In this document: piece after piece, positions 50,638-60,018 of the stretch
Layout of the letters: every line of letters starts with the position of its first letter
Numbering within the stretch: position 1 is the stretch's first letter
Source: DATFVA01 sp963721075
GTDB lineage: Bacteria; Bacteroidota; Ignavibacteria; Ignavibacteriales; Ignavibacteriaceae
Direction of reading: 5' to 3'
Assembly (NCBI GenBank): GCA_963721075.1
Contig: CAVRHV010000006.1
Coordinates: 62,001 to 126,000 of the forward strand
Length of the DNA: 64,000 nucleotides
Translations under genes and position numbers: made by a program
Notes under the pieces: model-generated
Told to the model about the DNA's origin: nothing
The model's database searches: none
The model's input: the letters and a program-made list of their open reading frames with translations, nothing else

Positions 50638-51717
50638 ATGATTACTCTTAAAAGAACATTACAGATTATTTCAATTATTTTATTCATCACTTTTTCAATG
50701 TCTGCCCAGACAAGCCCTGAAAATCTTCTCCTTAAAGATTTCAGACCAAAAAGTATTTACAATATTCCTGAAACAAAGATTACTAAAGCTAAATACCCTG
50801 TTTTTGATGCTCATTCCCATCCCTACGCAGCCAGCGAAGCAGATCTTGACTTATGGGTAAAGAATATGGATGAAGCAGGAATTACCAAAACTATTCTTTT
50901 AACATACGCACACGGAAATCAGTTCGATTCACTGGTAAATTTTTATTCAAAATATCCTGACAGATTCGAGCTTTGGTGCGGATTTGATTATACCGGATAT
51001 GACAAACCAGGCTATGGTCCTGCCGCTGTCCAGGAACTGGTAAGATGCTTTAATAAAGGCGCAAAAGGTGTTGGCGAGCTTGGGGACAAAGGCAAAGGGC
51101 TGTTGTACTGTACCCCTCATGCCCCCGGAATGCACATAGATGATCCCCGTCTGGATCCCCTATTGGAAAAATGTGCCGAGTTGGGAATGCCGATTAATAT
51201 TCACGTTGGAGAACCGCAGTGGTTTTATGAAAAGATGGATTCGACTAACGATGGTTTGATGAACGCCTATACATGGAGACTCGATAACCAGGAAGGTATC
51301 CTCAATCTGGATGAGGTTTTGTCAACTCTCGAGTCTGCATTGAAGAGACATCCCAAAACTTTATTTATAGCATGCCACTTTGCAAACCAGAATACCGACC
51401 TGGCAAAACTGGGAAGGCTTCTTGATCTTTATCCGAACTTTTATGCGGATATAAGCGCACGCTACGCTGAGAATGCACCTGTTCCCAGATATACCAAAGC
51501 ATTTATGGAGAAGTATAACGACCGCCTGTTGTACGGAACTGATATGGGCTTTGATAAGAGTATGTATGAAACCACTTTCAGGATACTCGAATCGAATGAT
51601 GAGCATTTTTATAACATTGAGCTGTTCGGTTATCACTGGGCGCTCTATGGTCTGGGTTTATCAGATGAGACGCTTGAAAAATTATACCATCTTAATGCAG
51701 ATAAAATTCTGCATTAA
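50638..51717 (+). CDS. secreted amidohydrolase (amidohydrolase_2 family)
   Basis: 359 residues. Signal peptide (TLQIISIILFITFSMSA). TIM-barrel metal-hydrolase motifs: HxH at H59/H61 (FDAHSHP), INIHVGEP, FIACHFAN, and RLLYGTDMG with the catalytic Asp. Substrates of this family range from lactones to decarboxylated aromatics, so the reaction is open. The position after the DeoR regulator suggests a role in the same sugar pathway, for example on a sugar lactone or acetamido compound. It should not be taken for AgaA, which is a cytosolic NagA-type deacetylase with different motifs. A terminator follows. Confidence 0.85.
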   Translation: MITLKRTLQIISIILFITFSMSAQTSPENLLLKDFRPKSIYNIPETKITKAKYPVFDAHSHPYAASEADLDLWVKNMDEAGITKTILLTYAHGNQFDSLVNFYSKYPDRFELWCGFDYTGYDKPGYGPAAVQELVRCFNKGAKGVGELGDKGKGLLYCTPHAPGMHIDDPRLDPLLEKCAELGMPINIHVGEPQWFYEKMDSTNDGLMNAYTWRLDNQEGILNLDEVLSTLESALKRHPKTLFIACHFANQNTDLAKLGRLLDLYPNFYADISARYAENAPVPRYTKAFMEKYNDRLLYGTDMGFDKSMYETTFRILESNDEHFYNIELFGYHWALYGLGLSDETLEKLYHLNADKILH

Positions 51718-51760
51718 TTTGTTCAACGGCATATCCTCATTCCGGATTCAATTAAGGATA

Positions 51761-51802
51761 AAAAATCCCCATTCGTCATGCTGAAGGATGGGGATTTTTA
51801 TT
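51761..51802 (+). terminator. Rho-independent terminator after the amidohydrolase gene
   Basis: A perfect 12-bp stem (51761-51772 with 51788-51799, AAAAATCCCCAT type) around a 15-base loop, ending in a T-rich run. It lies 44 bp past the stop of the plus-strand gene and in front of the convergent DUF853 gene. Confidence 0.75.
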
Positions 51803-51931
51803 AAAACCGTTGCTGCTAGAAATATTACAACCGAACTTTCGATATAGTTGTAAAATCAGATCGACCTCACCAAAAATTTTGATGAAATAAAAAACTGAAA
51901 TGAGGTTTTGGCGAGATATAATCACACAATC

Positions 51932-53482
51932 CTAAAAAAGGCTCTTTCTCCTTTTTGTGGTTCCTCCCAGCCCGAGAACCCCGAGAATTCCTCGTGTTAA
52001 TTCTCTTGCAACAGTACGACCGACCTGGCGGGCGATGGGACTATCAATGATAGTCTCTACAGTACTCCTGGGAGCTCGTCTTTTCGAAGGTGAAGGGGCA
52101 GCTTTATCCGGCATGTTGGAGACTGCTGCTGAAGTAAGTTTGGCGTTCAATAATTCGTAAGCACTTTCACGGTCAATCACTTCACTGTATTTTTTCACAA
52201 GCGTCGACTTTGAAATTACTTCGGTCACTTCTTCCTGTTCCAGTATATCCATCCTTGATTTCGGTGCGCACAGCAAAGTTGCCGCCAGTGAAGTTGGTCG
52301 GCCTTTTTCATCAAGTGCTGATACGGCTGCTTCTCCAATACCAAGGGAAGTAAGCAGCTCATCTGTTTTATAATATTCAGAGATAGGATAATTCTCAGCC
52401 GTCAGCTTTATCATTTTTCTGTCTTGTGCGGTAAAAGCTCTCAATGCATGCTGAATCTTAAGACCGAGCTGACTCAAAACGGATGGAGGGATATCTGTCG
52501 GATTTTGAGTACAAAAAAATATGCCTACTCCCTTCGAACGAATCAGCTTTACAATTGTTTCTATCTGATCAAGCAAAGCTTTTGAAGCCTCATTGAATAT
52601 CAGGTGAGCCTCATCTATAAAAATAGCCAGCTTGGGTCTGTCAAGGTCACCTTCTTCCGGGAAACTGGAATATATTTCTGCAAGAAGACTAAGCATAAAA
52701 GTGGAAAATAATTTTGGTCGGTCCTGGAGATCATTCAATCTCAGGACAGAGATCATACCATACCCCTCTTCGCTAATTCTTAACAGATCATCTACCTCAA
52801 AAGATTTTTCACCGAAAAATATATCCGCTCCTTGCTGTTCAAGCTCAATTATTTTACGCAGGATCGTTCCGGTCGATGCAGTTGATACTTTACCATATTC
52901 GGATTCAATTTCTTCTTTACCCTCATTAGTAACATACTGCAGCACCTTCTTAAAATCCTTAAGATCAAGAAGCGGCAGCTGGTGGTCATCACAATATTTG
53001 AAGATCAGCGAGACAATACCCGACTGAGTATCATTCAGCTCAAGTATTTTTGAGAAAAGAACCGGACCAAATTCAGATACGGTTGCACGTAATCTTACAC
53101 CTGATTGTCCCGATATTGTAAGCAGTTCAACGGGAAAAGCTTTTGGATTATATGGTTCCCCGATATTATTATGTCTCTCTTCTATTTTAGCATTAACTGT
53201 TCCCGCGGCCGCCAGCCCGCTTAAATCGCCTTTAATATCCATTAACAGAACCGGGACGCTTTTTTCTGATAGTCTCTCAGCTATCACCTGCAATGTCTTA
53301 GTTTTCCCTGTTCCTGTGGCTCCGGCAATCAAACCGTGTCTGTTAAGTGTAACTAAAGGTATATTAATTTTAAGATCTTTTATCGGCTGCTGCTCGAAGA
53401 TAGCTCCACCAAGGGTAATGTATTCTCCCTTAAAAGAGTAGCTTTTATTCAAGTCTTCAATAAAATTATCTTTTGAGCTCAT
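51932..53482 (-). CDS. HerA-like DUF853-family ATPase (YjgR-type)
   Basis: 516 residues. Walker A GATGTGKT (54-61) follows NRHGLIAGATG, then LLMDIKGDLSGLAAAG, and Walker B AIFIDEAHLIF (D290, E291). A later segment IGIFFCTQNPTDIPPSVLSQ type (Thr/Gln/Asn) is the family sensor region. C-terminal ~80 residues are basic and low-complexity (PSKRRAPRSTVE), ending in a short helix. YjgR/DUF853 proteins are widespread; their exact role is not settled, though the HerA relation suggests DNA handling. No NurA-like or other partner is beside it, so there is no sign here of a defence locus. Confidence 0.87.
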   Translation of the reverse strand: MSSKDNFIEDLNKSYSFKGEYITLGGAIFEQQPIKDLKINIPLVTLNRHGLIAGATGTGKTKTLQVIAERLSEKSVPVLLMDIKGDLSGLAAAGTVNAKIEERHNNIGEPYNPKAFPVELLTISGQSGVRLRATVSEFGPVLFSKILELNDTQSGIVSLIFKYCDDHQLPLLDLKDFKKVLQYVTNEGKEEIESEYGKVSTASTGTILRKIIELEQQGADIFFGEKSFEVDDLLRISEEGYGMISVLRLNDLQDRPKLFSTFMLSLLAEIYSSFPEEGDLDRPKLAIFIDEAHLIFNEASKALLDQIETIVKLIRSKGVGIFFCTQNPTDIPPSVLSQLGLKIQHALRAFTAQDRKMIKLTAENYPISEYYKTDELLTSLGIGEAAVSALDEKGRPTSLAATLLCAPKSRMDILEQEEVTEVISKSTLVKKYSEVIDRESAYELLNAKLTSAAVSNMPDKAAPSPSKRRAPRSTVETIIDSPIARQVGRTVARELTRGILGVLGLGGTTKRRKSLF

Positions 53483-53738
53483 ATTGTTATTCCGAATAAT
53501 GTATAATGAATCTATTAAATATTTCTCAAATCTGAAAGCTGTAGTTCGTAGTATTCATTGTCAGACAATTAACTGGCATTTGAATTTTGTGTTTCAGGAG
53601 GATGGAAAGTGACAGGTAATACATTATAAAATTAAAGTTTTGATAAGATTTGAAAAGCTGAAAAAGAATAAATCCAGGTTCCATTATAGCGAAGATGTTG
53701 AAAATTGTCTGAGCTGATTTGATTATTTATGCTGTAAT

Positions 53739-55058
53739 ATGAAAAGATTAAGCCTGCCCATCTTTATCTTTTTAGGTTTTTATAGTACTATTATAGTTGC
53801 GCAAAGTGTAAAAGATACACTTCTGCAGCAGGCAACATTGCAGGTTTGTATTCAATTTGCACTCACGCATCAACCTTCACTTAAACAGTCTTTGCTGAAT
53901 GAACAGATAGTTGACCAGGAAATAAAAAGTAAACTGGCTGACTGGTACCCGCAGATCAACTTAAATTTTAACGTTCAGCACTACTTTAAATTGCCTACTT
54001 CAGTTTTCCAGGGCAACACGGTGCATCTGGGCTCCTACAACACCTCAAACGGACAATTAGCTGTCAGCCAGAATATATTTAATAAAGATGTTTTGCTGGC
54101 TGCATCCAGCGCAGGTGATGTCAGGCAACAGGCAGCACAGTCTACAGCGAGCAGCAAAATTGATGTTATTGTTAATGTAAGCAAAGCTTATTATTCAGTA
54201 CTGCTGGCTCAAAATCAGGTAGACCTTGTCAACCAGGATATCACCAGGCTTGTGCAGAGTCAGAAGGATGCATATAATCAGTATGAAGACGGTATAGTGG
54301 ATAAAACAGACTACGAACGTGCTACGATCGCTTTAAACAATGCACGGGCTGAAAAGAAACACGATGAAGAACTTTTAAAAACAAGCAAGGCCGCTCTAAA
54401 AGAACAAATGGGATATCCTTCGCAGGCGGAAATAGAATTAGTTTACGACCAGGCCGGGATGGAAAAGGATATATTCATCGATACAACTCAGTCATTAAAT
54501 ATTAATAACAGAATTGAATACCAGATTCTGCAGACTCAAAAGAATTTACAGATAGCAAACCTTCATTATTATGAATGGAGCTTCATCCCCTCCCTGTCGG
54601 CAATAGGTGCATATAATTTTAATTATTATAATGATCAATTTTCACAATTATATAACCGGGATTATCCGAGTTCATACATTGGACTGCAGTTATCTTTTCC
54701 AATTTTTGAAGGTACCAAAAGAATCCATGAATTAGAGCAGGCAAATCTGGAAATCGATCAGTTTGATTTTGAAACCGCTGCCTTAAAAAACTCAATAAAC
54801 ACTGAATATGTGCAGGCCCTGGCAAATTACAAAAGCGATCTTGCCAGCTTTTATGCACAAAAGGAAAACCTGAAGCTCGCCAGGGATGTGTATAATACAA
54901 TTCAGCTTCAGTATAAATCCGGAGTGAAAACCTATCTCGATGTAATCACTTCAGAAACTGATTTAAGAACAACGCAGGTAAATTATATAAATGCCCTCTA
55001 CCAGGTTCTCAGCGGTAAAGTAGATTTAGAGAAAGCATTAGGAACAATTCAATATTAA
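53739..55058 (+). CDS. TolC-family outer-membrane efflux channel
   Basis: 439 residues with a signal peptide (PIFIFLGFYSTIIVAQ). Two long helical repeats with beta strands between them, typical of outer-membrane efflux proteins: ATLQVCIQFALTHQPSL, SKIDVIVNVSKAYYSVLLAQ, and the second half NINNRIEYQILQTQKNLQIA with YKSGVKTYLDVITSETDLR. It begins the three-part pump operon: 8 bp to the adaptor and 34 bp from there to the RND gene. The substrate exported cannot be deduced. Confidence 0.92.
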   Translation: MKRLSLPIFIFLGFYSTIIVAQSVKDTLLQQATLQVCIQFALTHQPSLKQSLLNEQIVDQEIKSKLADWYPQINLNFNVQHYFKLPTSVFQGNTVHLGSYNTSNGQLAVSQNIFNKDVLLAASSAGDVRQQAAQSTASSKIDVIVNVSKAYYSVLLAQNQVDLVNQDITRLVQSQKDAYNQYEDGIVDKTDYERATIALNNARAEKKHDEELLKTSKAALKEQMGYPSQAEIELVYDQAGMEKDIFIDTTQSLNINNRIEYQILQTQKNLQIANLHYYEWSFIPSLSAIGAYNFNYYNDQFSQLYNRDYPSSYIGLQLSFPIFEGTKRIHELEQANLEIDQFDFETAALKNSINTEYVQALANYKSDLASFYAQKENLKLARDVYNTIQLQYKSGVKTYLDVITSETDLRTTQVNYINALYQVLSGKVDLEKALGTIQY

Positions 55059-55066
55059 AAATAAAC

Positions 55067-56149
55067 ATGAGAAAAATATCCGGCTTATCAGTGTTTGCAA
55101 TTTTATTTTCCTTCCTTTTAATTTCGTGTGGAGGGAAAAAGCAGAATCAACAGCAATTTCCGCCTACACCTGTCACATCATATACCGTTCAGGAAGAAAA
55201 GGCAAGCTACTATATTGATTATCCAGCCACAGTTGTAGCTTTGAATGAGGTCGAATTGAGGCCTGAAGTATCAGGTTATCTTACAAATATTTATTTCGAT
55301 GACGGGCAATATGTAACCAAAGGTATGAAGCTGTACGCCATAGATCAACAGCAGTATAAGGCTGAATATGATGTTGCAAAAGCTAATTATGATAAGGCCA
55401 AAGAGGATTATGAGAGGTACCAGGAACTGGCAGACAGTAATGCAATTGCCAAACAAACTCTTGAACATGCTGAAGCGGATCTTAACGCAGCAGAAAGCAA
55501 TCTGAAGGCTGTTGAAACAAACCTTCGTAATTCTGTGATATACGCACCATTCAACGGAACAATCGGAATTTCCAAAGTCAAACTGGGCTCTGCAGTAACG
55601 GCGGGTCAGACTTTAATGAATACGATTTCTTCAGACAATCCGATGGCTGTCGATTTCGCTGTTGATGAAACTGAAATCATTAAATTTACCAGTCTGCTGC
55701 ACGATAAATCAGCCTTAAAAGATTCAATATTTACATTGCAGCTGCCCGATCAATCAATTTATCCGTATCCCGGAAAACTAATTTTATTAGACCGCGCAGT
55801 AGATACACAGACAGGGACAATTACGGCAAGATTAGAATTTCCAAACAAACAGGGATTACTGAAACCGGGATTAACCTGCGATGTAAAGGTTTTAAATAAT
55901 GATACTTCAAAAAGCATAATTATTCCATATAAATCTGTTGTGGTTCAGATGGGAGAATATTTTGTATTTGTAATCAACGGGAAAACGGTTTCACAAAGAA
56001 GAATACAAATTGGCAGATCTATTAAGGATAATGTTATTGTGGAAAATGGATTAAAGCCGGGAGAAAAAATAGTGGTTGATGGTGTGCAGAAGCTGAGGGA
56101 TAACTCTCCGGTTAAATTAGCTGATTCGAGCCAGACGACCTCATCGTAA
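55067..56149 (+). CDS. HlyD-type periplasmic adaptor lipoprotein of an RND pump
   Basis: 360 residues. Lipobox LLISCGGKK gives acyl-Cys near residue 21. The lipoyl domain begins VELRPEVSGYLTNIYFDDGQ, the helical hairpin is KANYDKAKEDYERYQELADSN, and the beta barrel has VIYAPFNGTIGISKVKLGSAV and KPGLTCDVKV. This is the usual MFP of MdtA/AcrA type. It joins the TolC and RND proteins encoded on either side. Confidence 0.92.
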   Translation: MRKISGLSVFAILFSFLLISCGGKKQNQQQFPPTPVTSYTVQEEKASYYIDYPATVVALNEVELRPEVSGYLTNIYFDDGQYVTKGMKLYAIDQQQYKAEYDVAKANYDKAKEDYERYQELADSNAIAKQTLEHAEADLNAAESNLKAVETNLRNSVIYAPFNGTIGISKVKLGSAVTAGQTLMNTISSDNPMAVDFAVDETEIIKFTSLLHDKSALKDSIFTLQLPDQSIYPYPGKLILLDRAVDTQTGTITARLEFPNKQGLLKPGLTCDVKVLNNDTSKSIIIPYKSVVVQMGEYFVFVINGKTVSQRRIQIGRSIKDNVIVENGLKPGEKIVVDGVQKLRDNSPVKLADSSQTTSS

Positions 56150-56183
56150 TTCTGATTTTAAAGATGTTTAGAACAGGCAGATA

Positions 56184-59100
56184 ATGATAGCAAATACTTT
56201 TATAAAGAGACCGGTAACCGCTATTGTAATTTCAATAGTGATTGTACTGATCGGCGTTCTTTCAATTTTTAATTTGCCCGTTAGTCAGTATCCTGATATT
56301 ACTCCCCCCTCGGTGCAGGTATCCGGTTCTTTTACAGGCGCTGATGCATTAACAGTTGAGCAGACAGTTACCACCCCGATAGAATCCCAGATAAACGGAA
56401 CACCCGGAATGGCCTATATCTCGAGCAACAGCACAAACAGCGGACAATCATCAATTAATGTAACTCTGAATGTGGGAACTAATCCTGACGTTGCTGCTCT
56501 CGATATCCAAAACCGCGTAAATATTGCTGCGCCCGCGCTGCCGGATATAGTAAAAAGGCTGGGAGTTATTACACGAAAACGAACCTCAAGCATATTATTA
56601 ATAGTTGCTGTTTATTCTCCCAACAACACTCATAACATCAGGTTCCTTGATAACTACTCAAATATATTTATTAAAAATGCATTGCAGAGAGTAAATGGTG
56701 TAGGGGATATTTTTGTTCGGGCGGATGAATTTAGCATGCGTATCTGGCTAAAACCTGATAAGATGGCACAATTGGGACTTTCTTCAAATGACGTAATAAC
56801 TGCGCTGCAGCAGCAGAACCTGCAGATAGCAGCGGGAACAGTGGGAGCCCCGCCTCAGAATAGTTCTCAGACTTTTGAATACACGGTTTTCACGAATAGT
56901 TCATTGAGTACAGTAGATCAGTTTGGAGATGTGATCATTCGTGAAGATCCGCAGGCAGGATCTGAAGTTCACTTAAAAGATGTAGCCAGAGTTGAACTCG
57001 GTAAAGTAAGCTATGCTAACAATTCTTATGTTGATGGACAAAGATCTTCTTTCCTCCTTGTGTTTCAGGCTCCCGGAAGCAATTCGATTGATGTTGCAAA
57101 TGGTATTTATGCTAAAATGCGGGAATTGAAAAAAGCCTTTCCGGAGGATGTTGATTATGAAATTCCATTTGAAGCCGTATCAGTAGTCCGGGAATCAATA
57201 TCTGAGGTAGTCACAACTTTATTAGAAGCTCTGGGACTTGTTGTACTTGTCGTATTTTTATTCCTTCAGACCTGGCGGGCAACACTAATCCCTATTCTTG
57301 CAATTCCAGTATCTATTATCGGCACTTTTGCTTTTTTTATTCCGCTTGGATTTACAATAAATACACTTACAATGTTCGGATTTGTACTGGCAATAGGAAT
57401 TGTTGTAGATGATGCAATCATTGTTGTCGAAGCCGTGCAGCACCACATTGATGAAGAAAATCTTTCTCCGAAAGAAGCAACAAAAGCAGCAATGAATGAT
57501 ATTTCAGGTCCTGTTGTTGCTATAGCATTAATATTGGCTTCCGTTTTTATACCTGTAGGATTCATCCCGGGTATTGTCGGAAAATTATACCAGCAATTCG
57601 CTATAACAATTGCTGTATCGGTTTTAATTTCAGCATTTGTCGCTCTTTCTTTAACCCCGGCATTATGTACAATCATTTTAAAGCCCGTCGACAAAGAAAA
57701 ATTAAAGGGCTCACCTCATGGAATTAATAAGATATTTTCAAATTTCAATTCATGGTTTGTAAGAACAACAAATAATTACTCTGAAGGGGTTAAAAAATGT
57801 ATAAAGTTGACTCCGTATTTTTTAATTATACTGGTTATGGTGTATGCAGGGACCGTAATTTTATTTTTGAATAAACCAACCGCTTTTATCCCAAACGAAG
57901 ACGAGGGAAGATTATATATAACATTTGAATTACCCGAAGCTGCTTCAACTACAAGAACTGTTGATGTTCTGAACGAAATGATGAAAATAGTTAAAAATAC
58001 TCCCGGTGTCGCTCATTTTGCCGCAGTGAGTGGATTAAATGTTGTTTCTTTTGCATCCAAATCAAACAGCGGAACTATTTTTACACAGCTCAAACCCTGG
58101 GGAGAAAGATCCGGCAGTAATCTTCAGCTAACTTCAATTATCGCCAATTTACAGAGAAAGTTTTCAGTTATAAAAAATGCAAATGTAGTTGTCATCTCTC
58201 CTCCGGCTATTCCGGGTTTGGGTTCTACGGGAGGGTTCACGTTTGAGCTTGAACAGCAGGAAAGTAATAACGACATACAACAATTTGGTAATGTACTAAG
58301 AAACTTTGTGGCGGAAGCGAATAAACGTCCTGAGATAAGCCGGGCTTTTTCATTTTTTACAGCAAACTCTCCGGGATATAAACTAACTGTAAACCGGGAA
58401 AAATGCGCCAAGATGGGTGTATCCGTTGCATCGGTATTCAGCACAATTCAGACATTCCTGGGGAGTAATTATGTAAATGACTTTACCATCTTCGGCAGAG
58501 ATTTTCATGTGGTAGCCCAGGCCGACACAGATTATAGATCCTCCATTTATGATATCTCTAAATATTATGTAAAAAACAGTCAGGGGCAGATGATACCTCT
58601 AAGCACTGTTACTGATTTTAATGTTACCGAAAGTGCACCAATAATTTCTCATTATAATCTGTTCAGGTCAGCCGAAATAAACGGCAGTGCGGCCCCGGGA
58701 TACAGCAGCGGTGAAGCTATACAGGCAATGAGAGAGGTAGCAGACAAAGTTTTGCCTTCAGGATATGGTTACGAATTTTCGGGATTAAGCAGAGAGGAAA
58801 TAAATGCGGGAAGTACCACTTTTGCACTATTCGGATTGTCAATATTATTCGTATTTCTATTTCTATCTGCACTCTATGAAAGCTGGTCTGTTCCGTTTGC
58901 GGTATTATTTGCAATCCCCATAGCGGCATTCGGTGCGATTATAGCGCTGACCTTTCTGCCGCACCTTAGCAACAACGTCTATGCGCAGATCGGTCTTATA
59001 GCTTTAATCGGACTTGCCGCTAAAAATGCAATCCTTATTGTGGAGTTCGCCAGAACCCGTGTAGACAGCGGAATTCCATTAATGAAATCTGTAATTGATG

Positions 59101-59339
59101 CGGTAAAACTCAGGCTGCGTCCAATCCTAATGACATCACTTGCTTTTGTCTTTGGTGTATCTCCATTAATATTTGCCAGCGGTGCCGGTGCACAGGCACG
59201 TCAGACAATAGGATGGACGGTTGTCGGAGGAATGCTGGCCGCTACTATGCTTGCAATATTTATTGTGCCTGTTCTGTTTGTGGTCATCACAAAGATTGCT
59301 TATGGCAAAAAGAAACTGGAAGATTTAGAAAAAAGTTAA
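56184..59339 (+). CDS. RND-family efflux transporter permease (HAE1/AcrB-type)
   Basis: 1051 residues, full length. N-terminal KRPVTAIVISIVIVLIGVLS and VSQYPDITPPSVQVSGSF, then the conserved helix-4 region IGIVVDDAIIVVEAVQHH whose DD pair is the proton relay. The second half repeats the layout (VFLFLSALYESWSVPFAVL, IGLAAKNAILIVEFARTR). Large periplasmic loops bear porter motifs (QQQNLQIAAGTVGAPP). Proton-driven export across both membranes. Hydrophobic drug, bile-salt or lipid-like substrates are typical of this type. Confidence 0.94.
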   Translation: MIANTFIKRPVTAIVISIVIVLIGVLSIFNLPVSQYPDITPPSVQVSGSFTGADALTVEQTVTTPIESQINGTPGMAYISSNSTNSGQSSINVTLNVGTNPDVAALDIQNRVNIAAPALPDIVKRLGVITRKRTSSILLIVAVYSPNNTHNIRFLDNYSNIFIKNALQRVNGVGDIFVRADEFSMRIWLKPDKMAQLGLSSNDVITALQQQNLQIAAGTVGAPPQNSSQTFEYTVFTNSSLSTVDQFGDVIIREDPQAGSEVHLKDVARVELGKVSYANNSYVDGQRSSFLLVFQAPGSNSIDVANGIYAKMRELKKAFPEDVDYEIPFEAVSVVRESISEVVTTLLEALGLVVLVVFLFLQTWRATLIPILAIPVSIIGTFAFFIPLGFTINTLTMFGFVLAIGIVVDDAIIVVEAVQHHIDEENLSPKEATKAAMNDISGPVVAIALILASVFIPVGFIPGIVGKLYQQFAITIAVSVLISAFVALSLTPALCTIILKPVDKEKLKGSPHGINKIFSNFNSWFVRTTNNYSEGVKKCIKLTPYFLIILVMVYAGTVILFLNKPTAFIPNEDEGRLYITFELPEAASTTRTVDVLNEMMKIVKNTPGVAHFAAVSGLNVVSFASKSNSGTIFTQLKPWGERSGSNLQLTSIIANLQRKFSVIKNANVVVISPPAIPGLGSTGGFTFELEQQESNNDIQQFGNVLRNFVAEANKRPEISRAFSFFTANSPGYKLTVNREKCAKMGVSVASVFSTIQTFLGSNYVNDFTIFGRDFHVVAQADTDYRSSIYDISKYYVKNSQGQMIPLSTVTDFNVTESAPIISHYNLFRSAEINGSAAPGYSSGEAIQAMREVADKVLPSGYGYEFSGLSREEINAGSTTFALFGLSILFVFLFLSALYESWSVPFAVLFAIPIAAFGAIIALTFLPHLSNNVYAQIGLIALIGLAAKNAILIVEFARTRVDSGIPLMKSVIDAVKLRLRPILMTSLAFVFGVSPLIFASGAGAQARQTIGWTVVGGMLAATMLAIFIVPVLFVVITKIAYGKKKLEDLEKS

Positions 59340-59352
59340 ACGGTGATTTTTA

Positions 59353-59901
59353 ATGAAAACATATCTGATTTTGTTAGCCTTCTTTAATCTGCTATCAATA
59401 AATCCGGCAAATTCTGAAATCAACTCGGTCAAAAATGATAACCTTCCAAAGAATGATACTTTCATATCTGATTCCGCCAGATCAGAAAATCCCTATTTTT
59501 TCGATAGCACGGATTATTCAATTGAGATTCAGGACTCCAACGGAATAAAAGTTAATTTAGGAAACTGGCGAGGGAAAAACTTGCTGGTGATTTACGCGCA
59601 TCCTGACTGCCCCTACTGTAAAAAGCTTGTAGAAAAATTCGAATCTGAATTAAATAATAGTGCTATAACGACGATGGTTTTATTTTCAAGGCTCGACACA
59701 AGTGAAATAAAAGATTTCCGGAAAGAAACTTCCTTAAAGTATCCATACTTTATAGATTCTGCATTTCAATTCAGGAAAAAATATGGAGCAGGTATCGTTC
59801 CTCTTACTTTATATATAAATTCAGATGGAACTGCAGAACGAATTGCCGGGTTGAAAGAAAAAGCAATTGAGTCCCTGATTCAAAAGATAAATAAAGGCTG
59901 A
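59353..59901 (+). CDS. exported thioredoxin-like / peroxiredoxin-family protein
   Basis: 182 residues. Signal peptide (YLILLAFFNLLSINPANS). A redoxin-fold core with LLVIYAHPDCPYCKKLVEKF; the C86-x-x-C89 motif follows an Asp rather than the usual Trp. TTMVLFSRLDTSEIK and AGIVPLTLYINSDGTAERIAG match the thioredoxin cis-Pro region (P near 155). It starts 13 bp after the RND gene and is probably the fourth gene of the pump operon. A periplasmic oxidoreductase role is likely; the link to efflux is unexplained. Confidence 0.83.
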   Translation: MKTYLILLAFFNLLSINPANSEINSVKNDNLPKNDTFISDSARSENPYFFDSTDYSIEIQDSNGIKVNLGNWRGKNLLVIYAHPDCPYCKKLVEKFESELNNSAITTMVLFSRLDTSEIKDFRKETSLKYPYFIDSAFQFRKKYGAGIVPLTLYINSDGTAERIAGLKEKAIESLIQKINKG

Positions 59902-60018
59902 GAGAAGGAATTAGATCTATCAGATTCTTAAGCCTTTTCTACTCCATCAATATCATTTTCTTTGTCTGAATATAGAAGTCTCAGCTCCGGCTAATAGACG
60001 AAATTAAAAACCATTTTA

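Noticed and set aside
50638..51717. Assignment of the secreted amidohydrolase as the missing AgaA deacetylase
   Set aside because: It has a signal peptide and amidohydrolase_2 motifs, not NagA/AgaA motifs; location and family do not match.
51932..53482. HerA-like ATPase as part of a HerA-based defence system
   Set aside because: It is the DUF853/YjgR type, without NurA, Sir2 or DUF4297 partner genes nearby.
53483..53738. Possible regulatory structure in the divergent gap before the TolC gene
   Set aside because: No inverted repeat, riboswitch-like fold or clear promoter hexamers were seen.
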